From Allomuricauda sp. M10 (GTDB lineage Bacteria > Bacteroidota > Bacteroidia > Flavobacteriales > Flavobacteriaceae), in contig NZ_JAJGBN010000005.1 of the NCBI RefSeq assembly GCF_020782875.1, positions 1 through 64,000 of the forward strand: a DNA stretch of 64,000 bases, in the 5' to 3' direction. Of the stretch, positions 53,069 to 62,708 are shown piece after piece. The notes under the pieces are model-generated. The model saw only the letters and a list, made by a program, of their open reading frames with translations. It made no database searches and was not told the origin of the DNA. The position numbers and the translations under genes are program-made. Numbering within the stretch: position 1 is the first letter of the stretch; each line of letters begins with the position of its first letter.

Positions 53069-54508
53069 ATGCCCATGAACGATTTTACCACAGCAGGATT
53101 CTTGAAAATACTGAGGGACAAGTTTCCCCATACACCTACGGATAAGCAAGGTTTGGCCTTGGAAAAATTGGCCGCTTTTGTCCTTGATGGTAAAAAGGAG
53201 GAAGTGTTCCTGTTGAAGGGTTTTGCGGGTACGGGTAAGACCACTTTGGTGGCAACTTTGGTGAGTAGCTTGTGGAAGGTGAAAATGAGTTCAGTACTCA
53301 TGGCACCAACAGGTCGTGCCGCAAAAGTCATGTCGGTTTATTCCGGTAACAAAGCTTTCACCATTCACAAAAAGATCTATTTCCCTAAAAAACAGTCTGG
53401 CGGAAATATCCAATTCGTGTTGGCTCCCAACAAGCATCGCAACACCATTTTTATTGTGGATGAAGCTTCCATGATACCCGATACCCCTGCTGACTCCAAA
53501 CTTTTTGAAAACGGTTCATTGTTGGATGATCTTATGTTCTATGTCCATTCCGGACATAACTGTAAATTGGTGTTGATTGGAGATACCGCCCAGTTGCCTC
53601 CCGTTAAACTGGAACTTAGCCCGGCTTTGGACGAGGGTCGTTTGTCTCTTAATTATGACAAACAGGTTTCATTTTTGGAACTGGATGAAGTGATGCGGCA
53701 AACCGAAGATTCCGGTATTCTATATAATGCTACCAACTTACGGGAGCAACTGCAATCCGAGTTTTATGAAGGCTTCCAATTTGAATTGGACCATTTTAGG
53801 GATATTGTTCGTTTGATCGATGGTGCAGAAATCCAAGAGGCCATCGATTCGTCCTATAGTGAAAATGGAAAGGAGGAGACTGCCATCATTGTGCGTTCCA
53901 ATAAAAGGGCCAATCTCTATAATCAGAATATCAGAGAGCGAATTCTTTTTCTGGACAACCAGATTTCAGTGGGTGATTATATGATGGTGGTGAAGAACAA
54001 TTATTTTTGGTTGAAGGCCACTTCCGAAGCGGGATTTATCGCCAATGGCGATATCATCGAGATTTTGGAACTCTTCGCCATCAAGGAACTATACGGTTTC
54101 ACTTTTGCAGAAGTAAAGGTTAAAATGGTGGATTATCCTTCCCAAAAACCTTTCGAGACCGTTCTACTACTCGATACCATCAATGCGGAATCACCTTCGC
54201 TTTCCTATGAAGACGGCAACCGATTGTACCAAGAAGTGGTAAAGGATTACGCCCACGAAAAATCGAATTACCGAAAATTTATGGGGGTCAAGAACAACAA
54301 ATACTTCAACGCCTTGCAGGTGAAATTCTCCTATGCCATAACGTGTCATAAATCGCAGGGAGGGCAATGGGATACCGTTTTTGTGGAACAACCTTATTTA
54401 CCCAATGGGGTGGACAAAGAATATTTAAGATGGCTCTACACAGCAGTTACAAGGGCTAAGAAACAACTGTACCTTATCGGATTTAAAGATGATTTTTTTC
54501 TTGATTAG
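53069..54508 (+). CDS. RecD-like superfamily 1 helicase
   Basis: 479 residues from ATG 53069 (53075 is also possible). Walker A GFAGTGKTT lies near 51-59, IFIVDEASM is Walker B, LIGDTAQLPP motif III, and the C-terminal UvrD-like KSQGGQWDTVFVE and TAVTRAKKQLYLIG close the fold. It is a stand-alone RecD2-type ATP-dependent 5'-3' helicase core without the long N-terminal region of classical RecD2. A DNA-repair role is likely. Confidence 0.88.
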   Translation: MPMNDFTTAGFLKILRDKFPHTPTDKQGLALEKLAAFVLDGKKEEVFLLKGFAGTGKTTLVATLVSSLWKVKMSSVLMAPTGRAAKVMSVYSGNKAFTIHKKIYFPKKQSGGNIQFVLAPNKHRNTIFIVDEASMIPDTPADSKLFENGSLLDDLMFYVHSGHNCKLVLIGDTAQLPPVKLELSPALDEGRLSLNYDKQVSFLELDEVMRQTEDSGILYNATNLREQLQSEFYEGFQFELDHFRDIVRLIDGAEIQEAIDSSYSENGKEETAIIVRSNKRANLYNQNIRERILFLDNQISVGDYMMVVKNNYFWLKATSEAGFIANGDIIEILELFAIKELYGFTFAEVKVKMVDYPSQKPFETVLLLDTINAESPSLSYEDGNRLYQEVVKDYAHEKSNYRKFMGVKNNKYFNALQVKFSYAITCHKSQGGQWDTVFVEQPYLPNGVDKEYLRWLYTAVTRAKKQLYLIGFKDDFFLD

Positions 54509-54531
54509 GAATGCCCTAAATTAGACCTACC

Positions 54532-55101
54532 ATGAACATAGAACCAAGTACCATAACTAGTATTTTTCTCGGAATAGGGCTGGCAGCTTCGGCTGGGTTC
54601 AGGGTATTTTTGCCGTTGTTCGCCCTGAGTTTGGCATCCCATTTTGGTGTTTGGGAATTGAATGACAATTGGCATTGGCTGGGTAGTTTGGCTGCGGTGA
54701 TCACTTTTGGTGTGGCCACAATAGCCGAAATATTCGCATATTTTATCCCTTGGGTAGACAATGCTTTGGATGCTTTGGCTTTGCCCTTGGCAGGAATCGC
54801 GGGGACTGCCGTTATGGTCTCCACCATAACCGATTTGGATCCTGTGGTAACCTGGTCCTTGGCTATCATAGCAGGTGGAGGAACGGCAACTGCCATAAAA
54901 GGGGCCAATGCCGCTGGAAGGCTGACATCGACAGCAACCACGGGAGGACTTGCCAATCCGATAGTTTCGACAGTGGAAACCGGTGCCGCTGTTACGGTGA
55001 GTACGGCTTCCATTTTGGTGCCGCCCATTGCCGCTATTTTGGTCATCATCATTTTACTGTTCATTTTTACGATCTATAGAAAGCTTCGGCCTAAAAAATA
55101 A
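54532..55101 (+). CDS. DUF4126 membrane protein
   Basis: 189 residues with about five hydrophobic segments. The N-terminal GIGLAASAGFRVFLPLFALSLA and the central FIPWVDNALDALALPLAG are the DUF4126 hallmark. Glycine/threonine-rich loops follow (AAGRLTSTATTGGLANP). Function unknown. It sits between a helicase gene and kdsB on the same strand, probably without functional linkage. Confidence 0.85.
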   Translation: MNIEPSTITSIFLGIGLAASAGFRVFLPLFALSLASHFGVWELNDNWHWLGSLAAVITFGVATIAEIFAYFIPWVDNALDALALPLAGIAGTAVMVSTITDLDPVVTWSLAIIAGGGTATAIKGANAAGRLTSTATTGGLANPIVSTVETGAAVTVSTASILVPPIAAILVIIILLFIFTIYRKLRPKK

Positions 55102-55124
55102 AATCCAACCAATCCTAAATACAA

Positions 55125-55853
55125 GTGAAGATAATTTCAATGATACCCGCCCGATACCAAGCATCTCGGTTTCCAGCCAAGTTGATGCAAGACCTTGCGG
55201 GTAAACCGGTCATTGTGAGAACCTATGAGGCAGCCGTGAACACCCAACTTTTTGATGAAGTGTATGTGGTAACGGACAGCCCGATCATTGCCGAGGTCAT
55301 TCAAGGGATCAATGGCAAAGTGATCATGAGTAAGAACCAGCACGAAAGTGGCAGTGACCGTATTGCCGAGGCCGTGGAGGATATGGAAGTGGACATAGTG
55401 ATCAATGTACAGGGTGATGAGCCCTTTATAGATGCTGTAAGTCTAGAGAAGATCATCGATGTGTTCAAGAAGGATTCTGAAAAGGAAATAGATCTGGCAT
55501 CTCTGATGACCCCCATTACCGATTGGGATGAAATATCTAACCCCAATACGGTGAAGGTAATTGTGGACAACCAAAACTTTGCCTTGTATTTTTCTAGGTC
55601 GCCCATTCCTTATCCAAGGGACAAGGAGGTACAGGCAACCTATTATAAGCACAAAGGAATTTATGCCTTTAGAAAGCGTGCTTTAATGGACTTTAAAAAA
55701 CTGCCCATGCTTACTTTGGAGGCCAAGGAAAAGATAGAGGCCATCCGATTTTTGGAGTACGGCAAAAAAATAAAAATGGTGGAGACCCATGTGACCGGAA
55801 TTGAAATTGATACCCCGGAAGATTTGGAACGAGCAAGAACGGTATGGAAGTAG
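55125..55853 (+). CDS. kdsB: 3-deoxy-manno-octulosonate (Kdo) cytidylyltransferase
   Basis: 242 residues from the GTG at 55125, which gives the conserved [19 protein letters not shown] start. NVQGDEPF near 92 binds the nucleotide, and DTPEDLERA closes the protein. It activates Kdo as CMP-Kdo for lipopolysaccharide. Its end overlaps the following HAD gene by 10 bp. Confidence 0.95.
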   Translation: MKIISMIPARYQASRFPAKLMQDLAGKPVIVRTYEAAVNTQLFDEVYVVTDSPIIAEVIQGINGKVIMSKNQHESGSDRIAEAVEDMEVDIVINVQGDEPFIDAVSLEKIIDVFKKDSEKEIDLASLMTPITDWDEISNPNTVKVIVDNQNFALYFSRSPIPYPRDKEVQATYYKHKGIYAFRKRALMDFKKLPMLTLEAKEKIEAIRFLEYGKKIKMVETHVTGIEIDTPEDLERARTVWK

Positions 55854-56551
55854 ACTTTTCGAACATAAAAGTTATAGGTTTTGATGCGGACGATACCCTT
55901 TGGGTGAACGAAACCTATTTTCGGGATACCGAAGAACGTTTTGCCGAGCTTTTGGAAGATTATGAAACCAAAAACAAGGTGGATCAGGAACTATTTAAAA
56001 TGGAAATGGCCAATCTTGACATTTATGGTTATGGCATAAAGGGATTTATGCTTTCCATGATCGAATCGGCATTGGATCTTTCGAACAATCAAATTTCACA
56101 AACTACCATTGCCCAGATTTTGGACTTGGGAAAAAAGATGATAGCCCATCCAGTGGAGTTGTTGGATGGCGTTGAGGAAGTACTCTCCAAACTGGTGGAT
56201 AAGTACCGGTTGATCGTACTCACTAAAGGTGATCTTTTAGATCAGGAGCGCAAGTTGGAGAAATCAGGATTGTCCAAATATTTTCATCATGTAGAAGTGT
56301 TGAGCGATAAAAAGGAAACCAACTATAGCAACCTTTTGGAGCATCTGAACATTGATGTAAAGGAATTTTTGATGATAGGAAACTCCCTTAAATCGGATGT
56401 ATTGCCTATCTTGAATATAGGGGCCAAGGCCGTACATGTGCCTTTTCATACCACATGGGCCCATGAAATGGTTTCTGAAGAAGATGAATTGGTGAACAAC
56501 CATTTAAAATTGAACAGCCTAAAGGACATTTTGAAGTATTTGGATAATTAA
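55844..56551 (+). CDS. HAD-family phosphatase
   Basis: 235 residues. The nucleophile loop is [12 protein letters not shown] (Asp11, Asp13), with LTKGD as motif II and [11 protein letters not shown] as motif IV. The helical cap (about 25-100) makes it a HAD-I type. The start overlaps kdsB and the stop shares one base with the KdnB-like gene, so it is translated with them. A role in Kdo or sugar phosphate metabolism is inferred only from this position. Confidence 0.85.
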   Translation: MEVDFSNIKVIGFDADDTLWVNETYFRDTEERFAELLEDYETKNKVDQELFKMEMANLDIYGYGIKGFMLSMIESALDLSNNQISQTTIAQILDLGKKMIAHPVELLDGVEEVLSKLVDKYRLIVLTKGDLLDQERKLEKSGLSKYFHHVEVLSDKKETNYSNLLEHLNIDVKEFLMIGNSLKSDVLPILNIGAKAVHVPFHTTWAHEMVSEEDELVNNHLKLNSLKDILKYLDN

Positions 56552-57678
56552 TGAAGACAGAGGACAATTTGAACAAAGCGAGCATAACCCCAAGCATAAA
56601 GACCCAGTACCGTAATTTTCCCATGGTGCCAAGGGTTATTTTCGGTTCCGGATGTTTTTCTCAATTGGGCGACGTTCTGTTGCCCATGCGCAAAAGCTCT
56701 GAGGCTCCTTTTATTTTCTTGGTGGATGACTTTTTTGAAAATGAAGCATTTGTCTCTAGGGTGCCATTAATGTTTAACGATGAGATCATCTTCATTTCGG
56801 CGGATGAAGAACCCAAAACAGCCCAAGTGGATGCCTTGGTAAACCGGATTAGAGAAAATTATTCAGAGCTTCCTTCGGGAATAATCGGAATAGGTGGAGG
56901 TACTTTACTTGATTTGGCCAAGGCGGTGGCCATCCTTCTCAATAATAAAGGATTGGCCGAAGAATATCAGGGTTGGGATTTGGTGAACAAACCGGCCTTG
57001 TACCACGTGGGCATTCCAACAATAAGCGGAACAGGAGCCGAAGTTTCCCGAACTACAGTATTGTTGGGTCCCGAGAAAAAATTGGGTATCAATTCGGATT
57101 ACACAACTTATGACCAAGTCCTTTTAGATCCCGATTTTACCAAAACAGTACCCAAAGAGCAGTGGTTCTATACAGGGATGGACTGCTTTATCCATTGCGT
57201 GGAATCCCTGACAGGAACTTATTTGAACGCCTTTAGCCAAAGCTATGGCGAAAAGGCCATGGAACTTTGTGAGGAGGTTTTTTTGGAAGATATTCCTGCT
57301 GAGGAATCGAGGGATAAATTGATGATGGCTTCTTGGCACGGGGGAATGAGTATCGCCTATTCCCAAGTTGGGATTGCACATGCCATGAGTTATGGACTTT
57401 CCTATCTGTTGGGTGTAAAACACGGAATAGGGAACTGTTTGGTCTTTCAACATTTGGAAGAATTTTATCCAGAAGGGGTGGCCCTTTTCAAAAAAATGCT
57501 CAAAAAGCACAACATCCAATTGCCAACAGGCATCTGTGCAGGACTTACCCAGAATGATTTTGATGTTATGATCAATGTGTCCTTTGGGTTGGAAGCGCTA
57601 TGGGAAAATGCATTGGGCAGTGATTGGAAGAGAATCATGACCCCAGAGCGACTTCAGGCCATGTTCCAAAAAATTTAA
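56551..57678 (+). CDS. kdnB: Iron-containing alcohol dehydrogenase, KdnB-like (Kdo 8-oxidase)
   Basis: 375 residues. The Fe-ADH fold is shown by GGGTLLDLAKAVA (NAD site near 112-124), ISGTGAEVSRTT, and metal ligands in GMDCFIHCVES, AHAMSYGLSYLLGVKHG. The N-terminal NFPMVPRVIFGSGCF resembles, from memory, the KdnB oxidases that turn Kdo into its 8-oxo form on the way to 8-amino-Kdo. The position after kdsB supports this. The partner aminotransferase KdnA is not in the window, so the assignment is likely, not proven. Confidence 0.72.
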   Translation: MKTEDNLNKASITPSIKTQYRNFPMVPRVIFGSGCFSQLGDVLLPMRKSSEAPFIFLVDDFFENEAFVSRVPLMFNDEIIFISADEEPKTAQVDALVNRIRENYSELPSGIIGIGGGTLLDLAKAVAILLNNKGLAEEYQGWDLVNKPALYHVGIPTISGTGAEVSRTTVLLGPEKKLGINSDYTTYDQVLLDPDFTKTVPKEQWFYTGMDCFIHCVESLTGTYLNAFSQSYGEKAMELCEEVFLEDIPAEESRDKLMMASWHGGMSIAYSQVGIAHAMSYGLSYLLGVKHGIGNCLVFQHLEEFYPEGVALFKKMLKKHNIQLPTGICAGLTQNDFDVMINVSFGLEALWENALGSDWKRIMTPERLQAMFQKI

Positions 57679-57679
57679 T

Positions 57680-57697
57680 CCGATAATTATCGGTTTT
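57680..57697 (+). terminator. Palindrome with T run after kdnB
   Basis: CCGATAATTATCGG (57680-57693) is a perfect 14-bp palindrome directly after the stop, followed by TTTT. It may be a weak terminator. The same palindrome type occurs in rnpB and at 30734. Confidence 0.45.
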
Positions 57698-57716
57698 CAA
57701 TCAAAATTCCAAACGA

Positions 57717-58256
57717 ATGCACCAGTTGGCCAAGTTCATATATTTTAAGGTTTTGGGATGGAAATTGGTCGGTACTTTTCCCAATGTGGATAAATGCGTG
57801 GTCATTGTCATGCCCCATACCCACTGGGTCGATTTTTTCTTAGGTCTTTTGGTGCGGAAGGTGGTCAACCAGGAAATCAACTATATAGGTAAGAAAAGCT
57901 TGTTTAAACCGCCATTTGGATGGTTTTTTAGATGGACAGGTGGAGCGCCTGTGGATCGTTCCAAAAACTCCAATACCGTTGATAGCGTTGTCCAAATTTT
58001 CAACCGGAGAAAAGTCTTCCGATTTGCCTTGGCACCTGAAGGCACCCGAAAAAAAGTACAGGAACTACGAACAGGGTTTTATCATATCGCCAAAAAAGCC
58101 CAAGTACCCATAGTGATGGTTGCCTTCGATTTTGGTAAAAAAGAAGTCAAAATAGGGGAACCCTTTTTCCCTTCAGACTATCAGGAAAATGATTTTGAAA
58201 AGATCCATGAATTCTACAAAGGTGTTAAAGGAAAGATACCGGAATATAGTTTCTAA
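57717..58256 (+). CDS. Lysophospholipid acyltransferase family protein
   Basis: 179 residues, short for the family. MPHTHWVDFF holds the His-x4-Asp motif (His38-Asp43) and APEGTRKK the second acyltransferase block near 110. No membrane span is obvious beyond the N-terminal part. It probably transfers an acyl chain to a lipid or lipid A precursor. Third gene after kdsB and 38 bp beyond kdnB; it may share in envelope lipid synthesis. It ends three bases before the convergent yebC stop. Confidence 0.82.
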   Translation: MHQLAKFIYFKVLGWKLVGTFPNVDKCVVIVMPHTHWVDFFLGLLVRKVVNQEINYIGKKSLFKPPFGWFFRWTGGAPVDRSKNSNTVDSVVQIFNRRKVFRFALAPEGTRKKVQELRTGFYHIAKKAQVPIVMVAFDFGKKEVKIGEPFFPSDYQENDFEKIHEFYKGVKGKIPEYSF

Positions 58257-58259
58257 ATC

Positions 58260-58970
58260 CTACTCTTGCATGGAATGATACACGTTCTGCACGTCATCAT
58301 CCTCTTCAATTTTTTCCAAAAGTTTCTCCACATCCGCCATCTCTTCTTCCGTAAGTTCTTTGGTCACTTGGGGAATGCGTTCAAACCCTGATGAAATGAT
58401 CTCAATTTCCCTGGATTCCAACTCTTTTTGTAAAGAGCCAAAGTTTTCAAAAGGGGCGTAAATATGGATGCCGTCCTCATCAACAAAAACTTCCTCAGCA
58501 CCGAAATCGATCAATTCCAATTCTAGCTCCTCTGGATCCAAACCTTCTCCCTTTACTGTAAAGTTACAGGTGTGGTCGAACATGAATTCCACTGATCCCG
58601 AAGTGCCCAAACTGCCATTACATTTGTTGAAATAGCTTCGGATGTTGGCCACGGTTCGGGTATTGTTGTCCGTTGCGGTCTCGATCAAAATAGCGATTCC
58701 ATGGGGAGCATACCCTTCAAAAAGGACTTCTTTATAGTCTCCTTGGTTTTTATCGGATGCACGTTTAATGGCCCTTTCGATATTCTCCTTGGGCATGTTC
58801 ACCGCTTTGGCATTTTGGATCACGGCACGTAACTTGGAGTTGGCGTCGGGATCGGGTCCACCTTCTTTAACGGCGATTACGATATCCTTTCCGATACGGG
58901 TAAAGGCTTTGGACATGGCCGCCCAACGCTTCATTTTCCGTGCTTTCCTAAATTCAAATGCTCTTCCCAT
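58260..58970 (-). CDS. yebC: YebC/PmpR family DNA-binding regulator
   Basis: 236 residues. MGRAFEFRKARKMKRWAAMSKAFTRIGK is the conserved N-terminal arm, followed by GPDPDANSKLRAVIQNAKAVNMPKENIERAIKRA. The C-terminal acidic MADVEKLLEKIEEDDDVQNV is family typical. Members are transcription regulators and, more recently, ribosome-associated factors; the role here is not specified. It has its own promoter with a TTG-19-TAAATTTG layout. Confidence 0.94.
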   Translation of the reverse strand: MGRAFEFRKARKMKRWAAMSKAFTRIGKDIVIAVKEGGPDPDANSKLRAVIQNAKAVNMPKENIERAIKRASDKNQGDYKEVLFEGYAPHGIAILIETATDNNTRTVANIRSYFNKCNGSLGTSGSVEFMFDHTCNFTVKGEGLDPEELELELIDFGAEEVFVDEDGIHIYAPFENFGSLQKELESREIEIISSGFERIPQVTKELTEEEMADVEKLLEKIEEDDDVQNVYHSMQE

Positions 58971-58992
58971 GTAAAATTGATATTATGGATGG

Positions 58993-59022
58993 CAAATTTA
59001 GCAAAAAAAGAACCCTTGTCAA
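58993..59022 (-). promoter_or_regulatory. yebC promoter
   Basis: On the minus strand TTG (59020-59022), a 19-bp gap, then TAAATTTG (58993-59000): close to the Bacteroidota consensus. The ATG follows 22 bp later. Confidence 0.6.
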
Positions 59023-59031
59023 GCTAAATCA

Positions 59032-59850
59032 TCATACTGGAATATGATGGTCTATCACCTCCTGGCAACTGACCAATAGATTTTTCGGAAGCTTATTGTC
59101 CTTGGGCAATGCAGCGAGATAACGATCTTCATTTGTGGTATAGACCCTTTTGAAAACGGGATGGTAATTTCCCATACGTTGGATTACTTCCTTGATGAAT
59201 TCCTCATGTTGGATAAGGTCACTGCTGCCCAAATGATAAATGCCGGTTTTATCCCGGTTGATGAGGTAATGGATCTGTTGGGTCAATTTGTCATCATTGG
59301 TCACATTAATGATCAGGTTGGGAAAAACCTCAATAGGTTCCTTGTTTTCCAAACTGGTCTTGATTTCCCTGATCCGTGGTGATGCATTCCCAAAAACCAT
59401 GGGAATTCTTAAAATCCCAGTCTTATCTGCAGGCATTCGCATCATCATGTTCTCGATTTTGATCTTTAGGCGACCATAGACACTTTCAGACAAGGTTTTG
59501 TCATTCTCATATGATGGAAATTTACTGTAGGCGTCAAAAACGTTGGCCGAAGAAATAAAATACAGCTTTGCCTTGGAGCGCATCAAATATTCCATAATAT
59601 GTTGATGTGCCTGTATTTGTGCCGAAAAATCTCCCCGGAGGGATGAAATGATGATGTCAGGATGTACTTTTTCCAAAATCTGGAAAACATCATCCTCCTG
59701 AAGATCATACCTGAAAAACTGTTGGTTGGAAGAAAAGGAACGATTGGTAAAATAAGTTCCGTATGTGTCGAAATAGGAGCAGAGTTCTTTGTAGATGGCA
59801 TTGCCCACAAATCCACTCGCACCCAATATCAATATCTTCTTTTTGTTCAA
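59032..59850 (-). CDS. SDR-family NAD-dependent epimerase/reductase
   Basis: 272 residues. GASGFVGNAIY near 10 is the nucleotide-binding GxxGxxG. The catalytic YxxxK is in VYGRLK near 130, preceded by FISSANVFDAY. It resembles RmlD-type sugar nucleotide reductases (extended SDR), but the substrate is unclear. It starts 6 bp after the gcvT stop, so they are co-transcribed, with no known functional link. Confidence 0.82.
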   Translation of the reverse strand: MNKKKILILGASGFVGNAIYKELCSYFDTYGTYFTNRSFSSNQQFFRYDLQEDDVFQILEKVHPDIIISSLRGDFSAQIQAHQHIMEYLMRSKAKLYFISSANVFDAYSKFPSYENDKTLSESVYGRLKIKIENMMMRMPADKTGILRIPMVFGNASPRIREIKTSLENKEPIEVFPNLIINVTNDDKLTQQIHYLINRDKTGIYHLGSSDLIQHEEFIKEVIQRMGNYHPVFKRVYTTNEDRYLAALPKDNKLPKNLLVSCQEVIDHHIPV

Positions 59851-59856
59851 ACGCTA

Positions 59857-60945
59857 TTAGCTATTTTTATAAAAGGGCAATTTTACCAAGGTTGCAGGTA
59901 CTTTGTTGATTCTGATCTTGATGAAAATGGTAGTGCCCAAATCGGCATGTTCAGCAGGCACATAACCCATTCCGATCCCCTGGGATAGGGAAGGGGACAT
60001 GGTTCCCGAGGTTACTACTCCGATTTCATTTCCGTCTTTGTCCAAAATGGGGTATCCGTGTCTTGGGATTCCCCTCTCCTCCATTTGAAAGGCCACCAAT
60101 TTTCTTTTGGGACCTGATTCTTTTTCTTTGGCCAAGGCTTCGCTGTTCACAAAATCTTTGGTGAATTTGGTGATCCAGCCCAAACCGGCTTCCAAAGGTG
60201 AGGTAGTATCGTCAATATCATTACCGTAAAGGCAATAACCCATTTCCAAGCGTAGTGTATCCCTGGCCGCCAACCCGATGGGTTTAATGCCAAACGATGC
60301 CCCTGCTTCCATTACCTTGTCCCAAACTTGTTGCACTTCGGAATTCTTGCAATAGATTTCAAATCCGCCAGACCCGGTATAACCCGTGGCCGAAATGATA
60401 ACATAATCGATACCTGCAAAATCACCCACCACAAAATTGTAGAAGTTGATAGCGGACAAATCCACAGAGGTTAAGGATTGCATGGCTTCCACAGCTTTTG
60501 GACCTTGGATGGCCAATAGGGAATAATCATCGGAAAGATTCCTCATATCGGCTCCGATGCCTTCGTTGTATTTGGAAATATGCTTCCAATCTTTTTCAAT
60601 ATTGGAAGCATTCACCACCAACAGATAGGTTTCTTCTTTAATTCGATAAACAATAAGATCATCCACTATACCTCCAGTTTCATTTGGCAAACAACTGTAT
60701 TGCGCTTTTCCGATGGTCAGTTTGGATGCATCGTTGGTGGTCACTTTTTGAATAAGCTTCAAGGCCTTGGGTCCCTCGATCAAAAACTCGCCCATGTGCG
60801 ACACATCGAACACCCCTACACCCTTGCGCACGGTTTCGTGTTCAGCATTCACGCCCTCATAGGAAACAGGCATATTATAACCTGCAAAAGGAACCATTTT
60901 GGCACCAAGAGCCTTATGGGTTTCAAAAAGTGCTGTATTTTTCAT
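59857..60945 (-). CDS. gcvT: Glycine cleavage system T protein (aminomethyltransferase)
   Basis: 362 residues. [13 protein letters not shown] begins the folate-binding domain; [13 protein letters not shown] and [11 protein letters not shown] are signature stretches, and the late [10 protein letters not shown] with GTMSPSL closes it. It moves the aminomethyl group of glycine to tetrahydrofolate in the cytoplasm. GcvP and GcvH are not in view. The TAAATTTG at 60967-60974 (minus) is a possible -7 box. Confidence 0.95.
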   Translation of the reverse strand: MKNTALFETHKALGAKMVPFAGYNMPVSYEGVNAEHETVRKGVGVFDVSHMGEFLIEGPKALKLIQKVTTNDASKLTIGKAQYSCLPNETGGIVDDLIVYRIKEETYLLVVNASNIEKDWKHISKYNEGIGADMRNLSDDYSLLAIQGPKAVEAMQSLTSVDLSAINFYNFVVGDFAGIDYVIISATGYTGSGGFEIYCKNSEVQQVWDKVMEAGASFGIKPIGLAARDTLRLEMGYCLYGNDIDDTTSPLEAGLGWITKFTKDFVNSEALAKEKESGPKRKLVAFQMEERGIPRHGYPILDKDGNEIGVVTSGTMSPSLSQGIGMGYVPAEHADLGTTIFIKIRINKVPATLVKLPFYKNS

Positions 60946-60966
60946 TTCTTAGATTTTTAAGCATGG

Positions 60967-60974
60967 CAAATTTA
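60967..60974 (-). promoter_or_regulatory. Candidate -7 box (TAAATTTG) of gcvT
   Basis: Minus-strand TAAATTTG matches TAnnTTTG, 21 bp before the ATG. No good -33 box. No glycine riboswitch structure was recognised. Confidence 0.4.
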
Positions 60975-61091
60975 GATAATTAATTAAGGAATCTAGCCTT
61001 CAATGTTCTTATGATTTCCATAAAAATAGGAAGCCATTTTTAACAAGGGCTTCGCCGTAAAATTTGTATTTTGATCCAAATATCGTTTTTG

Positions 61092-62708
61092 ATGAAAAAT
61101 GTCCTATTTAGCACACTTTTGGTGCTATCCATCATGTCCATGGGTTTTGCCCAAGGTACTCCAACCGATTATCTATCTGCCGATTTTCATAAACAAAGAA
61201 GGGATGAGGTCCGAAAACTATTGCCTCCCAATACGGCTGTGGTCTTGTTCGCCAATGCGGAAAGAAACCGGGCCAATGATGTGGATTTTGTGTATCACCA
61301 AGACCCCAACTTTTATTACTTGACAGGGTATAAAGAACCGAACGCAGTGCTGGTATTGTTTTCGGAAACTCAAACGGACGCTTCGGGCAAAAAGTTTGAT
61401 GAGATCATTTATGTACAGGAAAGAAATGCCAGGGCGGAGCAATGGACCGGAAAGCGATTGGGCGTTGAAGGGGTAAAGGAAAAATTGGGTTTTGACATGG
61501 TCTACAATGGGAAGGAATTTGAACATTTCCCTGTTGATTTTGCTTCTTTTGATGTGGTTTCCTTTGTGGATTTTCAAAATGATTACCGCGACCAGTCTGG
61601 AAATGCAGACCTTTTTGACCTGATCAAAACTTTTAAGAAAAAAGCTAATTATCCTTCAGATTACAATCCCATCAAAAATGATCTATACCGCATGATTTCG
61701 GCAGATGACGGTTCCAAAACAGATGAGTTGGTGGAAACCGTTGAGAAGTACATGAACCGTTATCCTAATCTACAGGAAGATGAATTTCTCAATGATTTTG
61801 TGAATGCGGCCAACGAGGACATGAGAAAGGAAATCAAGAACAAAGTACTGGTCATCCAACAGTCATCTAATCTCGATTCCAAGGTGTTGCCAATGGCCAT
61901 GGCAAAATTGAGGGAAACCAAAACCCCTGAAGAGATTAAGCTTTTAAAGAAAGCTGTGGAAATTTCCGCCGTTGGCCAAATGGAAGTGATGAAGGCCATG
62001 CACCCCAATATGTCGGAATCAGAAATACAAGGCGTTCACGAATATGTCTATAAAAAATATGGTGCCGAATATGAAGGGTATCCTTCTATAGTTGGTGGTG
62101 GTAATAATGGCTGTATCCTTCACTACATCGAGAACAGCAAAACTACCGTTGGCAATGATTTGGTATTGATGGACCTCGGGGCAGAGTATCACGGTTATAC
62201 TGCCGATGTGACCCGAACCATCCCAGCCAATGGAAAATTTACCCCAGAGCAAAAAGCCATTTATGACATCGTATATAATGCCCAGGAAGCAGGAATAAAA
62301 GCCAGTACCGTGGGAGCACCCTTTCAGTCGCCCGGCAAGGCAGCGTATCAGGTTGTTGCCGATGGTCTGTTGAAATTGGGCATCATTAAGGAAGAAAAGG
62401 AAACCCGCATTTATTTTCCGCACGGCACTTCCCATTATTTAGGATTGGATGTGCATGATGATGGTACTTACGGACCTTTCAAGCCCAATACCGTTATTAC
62501 CGTGGAACCGGGTATCTATATCCCGGAAGGGAGTGACTGCGATAAAAAATGGTGGGGCATTGCAGTTCGTATCGAGGATGACGTGCTAATCACCAATGAT
62601 GGTCCGGTTGTACTATCCGCCATGGCGCCAAGAACTACCGAGGCCATTGAGGCCATGATGAAACAACCTAGCCCGCTGGATAATTTCAAATTGCCCAAAT
62701 TGGATTAA
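61092..62708 (+). CDS. Exported aminopeptidase P family protein (M24B)
   Basis: 538 residues from ATG 61092, giving a signal peptide (MGFAQG, cleavage near 20). The pita-bread metal site is complete: DLGAEYHGYTADVTRT (two Asp), HGTSHYLGLDVHD (His), VEPGIYIPEG and IRIEDDV-like Glu residues. The N-terminal prolidase-like domain starts near 25 (RRDEVRKLLPPNTAVVLFANAE). It removes an N-terminal residue before proline, here outside the cytoplasm. Stop overlaps the thrC stop in TTAA (62705-62708). Confidence 0.93.
   Translation: MKNVLFSTLLVLSIMSMGFAQGTPTDYLSADFHKQRRDEVRKLLPPNTAVVLFANAERNRANDVDFVYHQDPNFYYLTGYKEPNAVLVLFSETQTDASGKKFDEIIYVQERNARAEQWTGKRLGVEGVKEKLGFDMVYNGKEFEHFPVDFASFDVVSFVDFQNDYRDQSGNADLFDLIKTFKKKANYPSDYNPIKNDLYRMISADDGSKTDELVETVEKYMNRYPNLQEDEFLNDFVNAANEDMRKEIKNKVLVIQQSSNLDSKVLPMAMAKLRETKTPEEIKLLKKAVEISAVGQMEVMKAMHPNMSESEIQGVHEYVYKKYGAEYEGYPSIVGGGNNGCILHYIENSKTTVGNDLVLMDLGAEYHGYTADVTRTIPANGKFTPEQKAIYDIVYNAQEAGIKASTVGAPFQSPGKAAYQVVADGLLKLGIIKEEKETRIYFPHGTSHYLGLDVHDDGTYGPFKPNTVITVEPGIYIPEGSDCDKKWWGIAVRIEDDVLITNDGPVVLSAMAPRTTEAIEAMMKQPSPLDNFKLPKLD

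Noticed and set aside
60946..61091. Glycine riboswitch before gcvT
   Set aside because: The leader is too short and AT-rich, and no tandem aptamer core could be seen.
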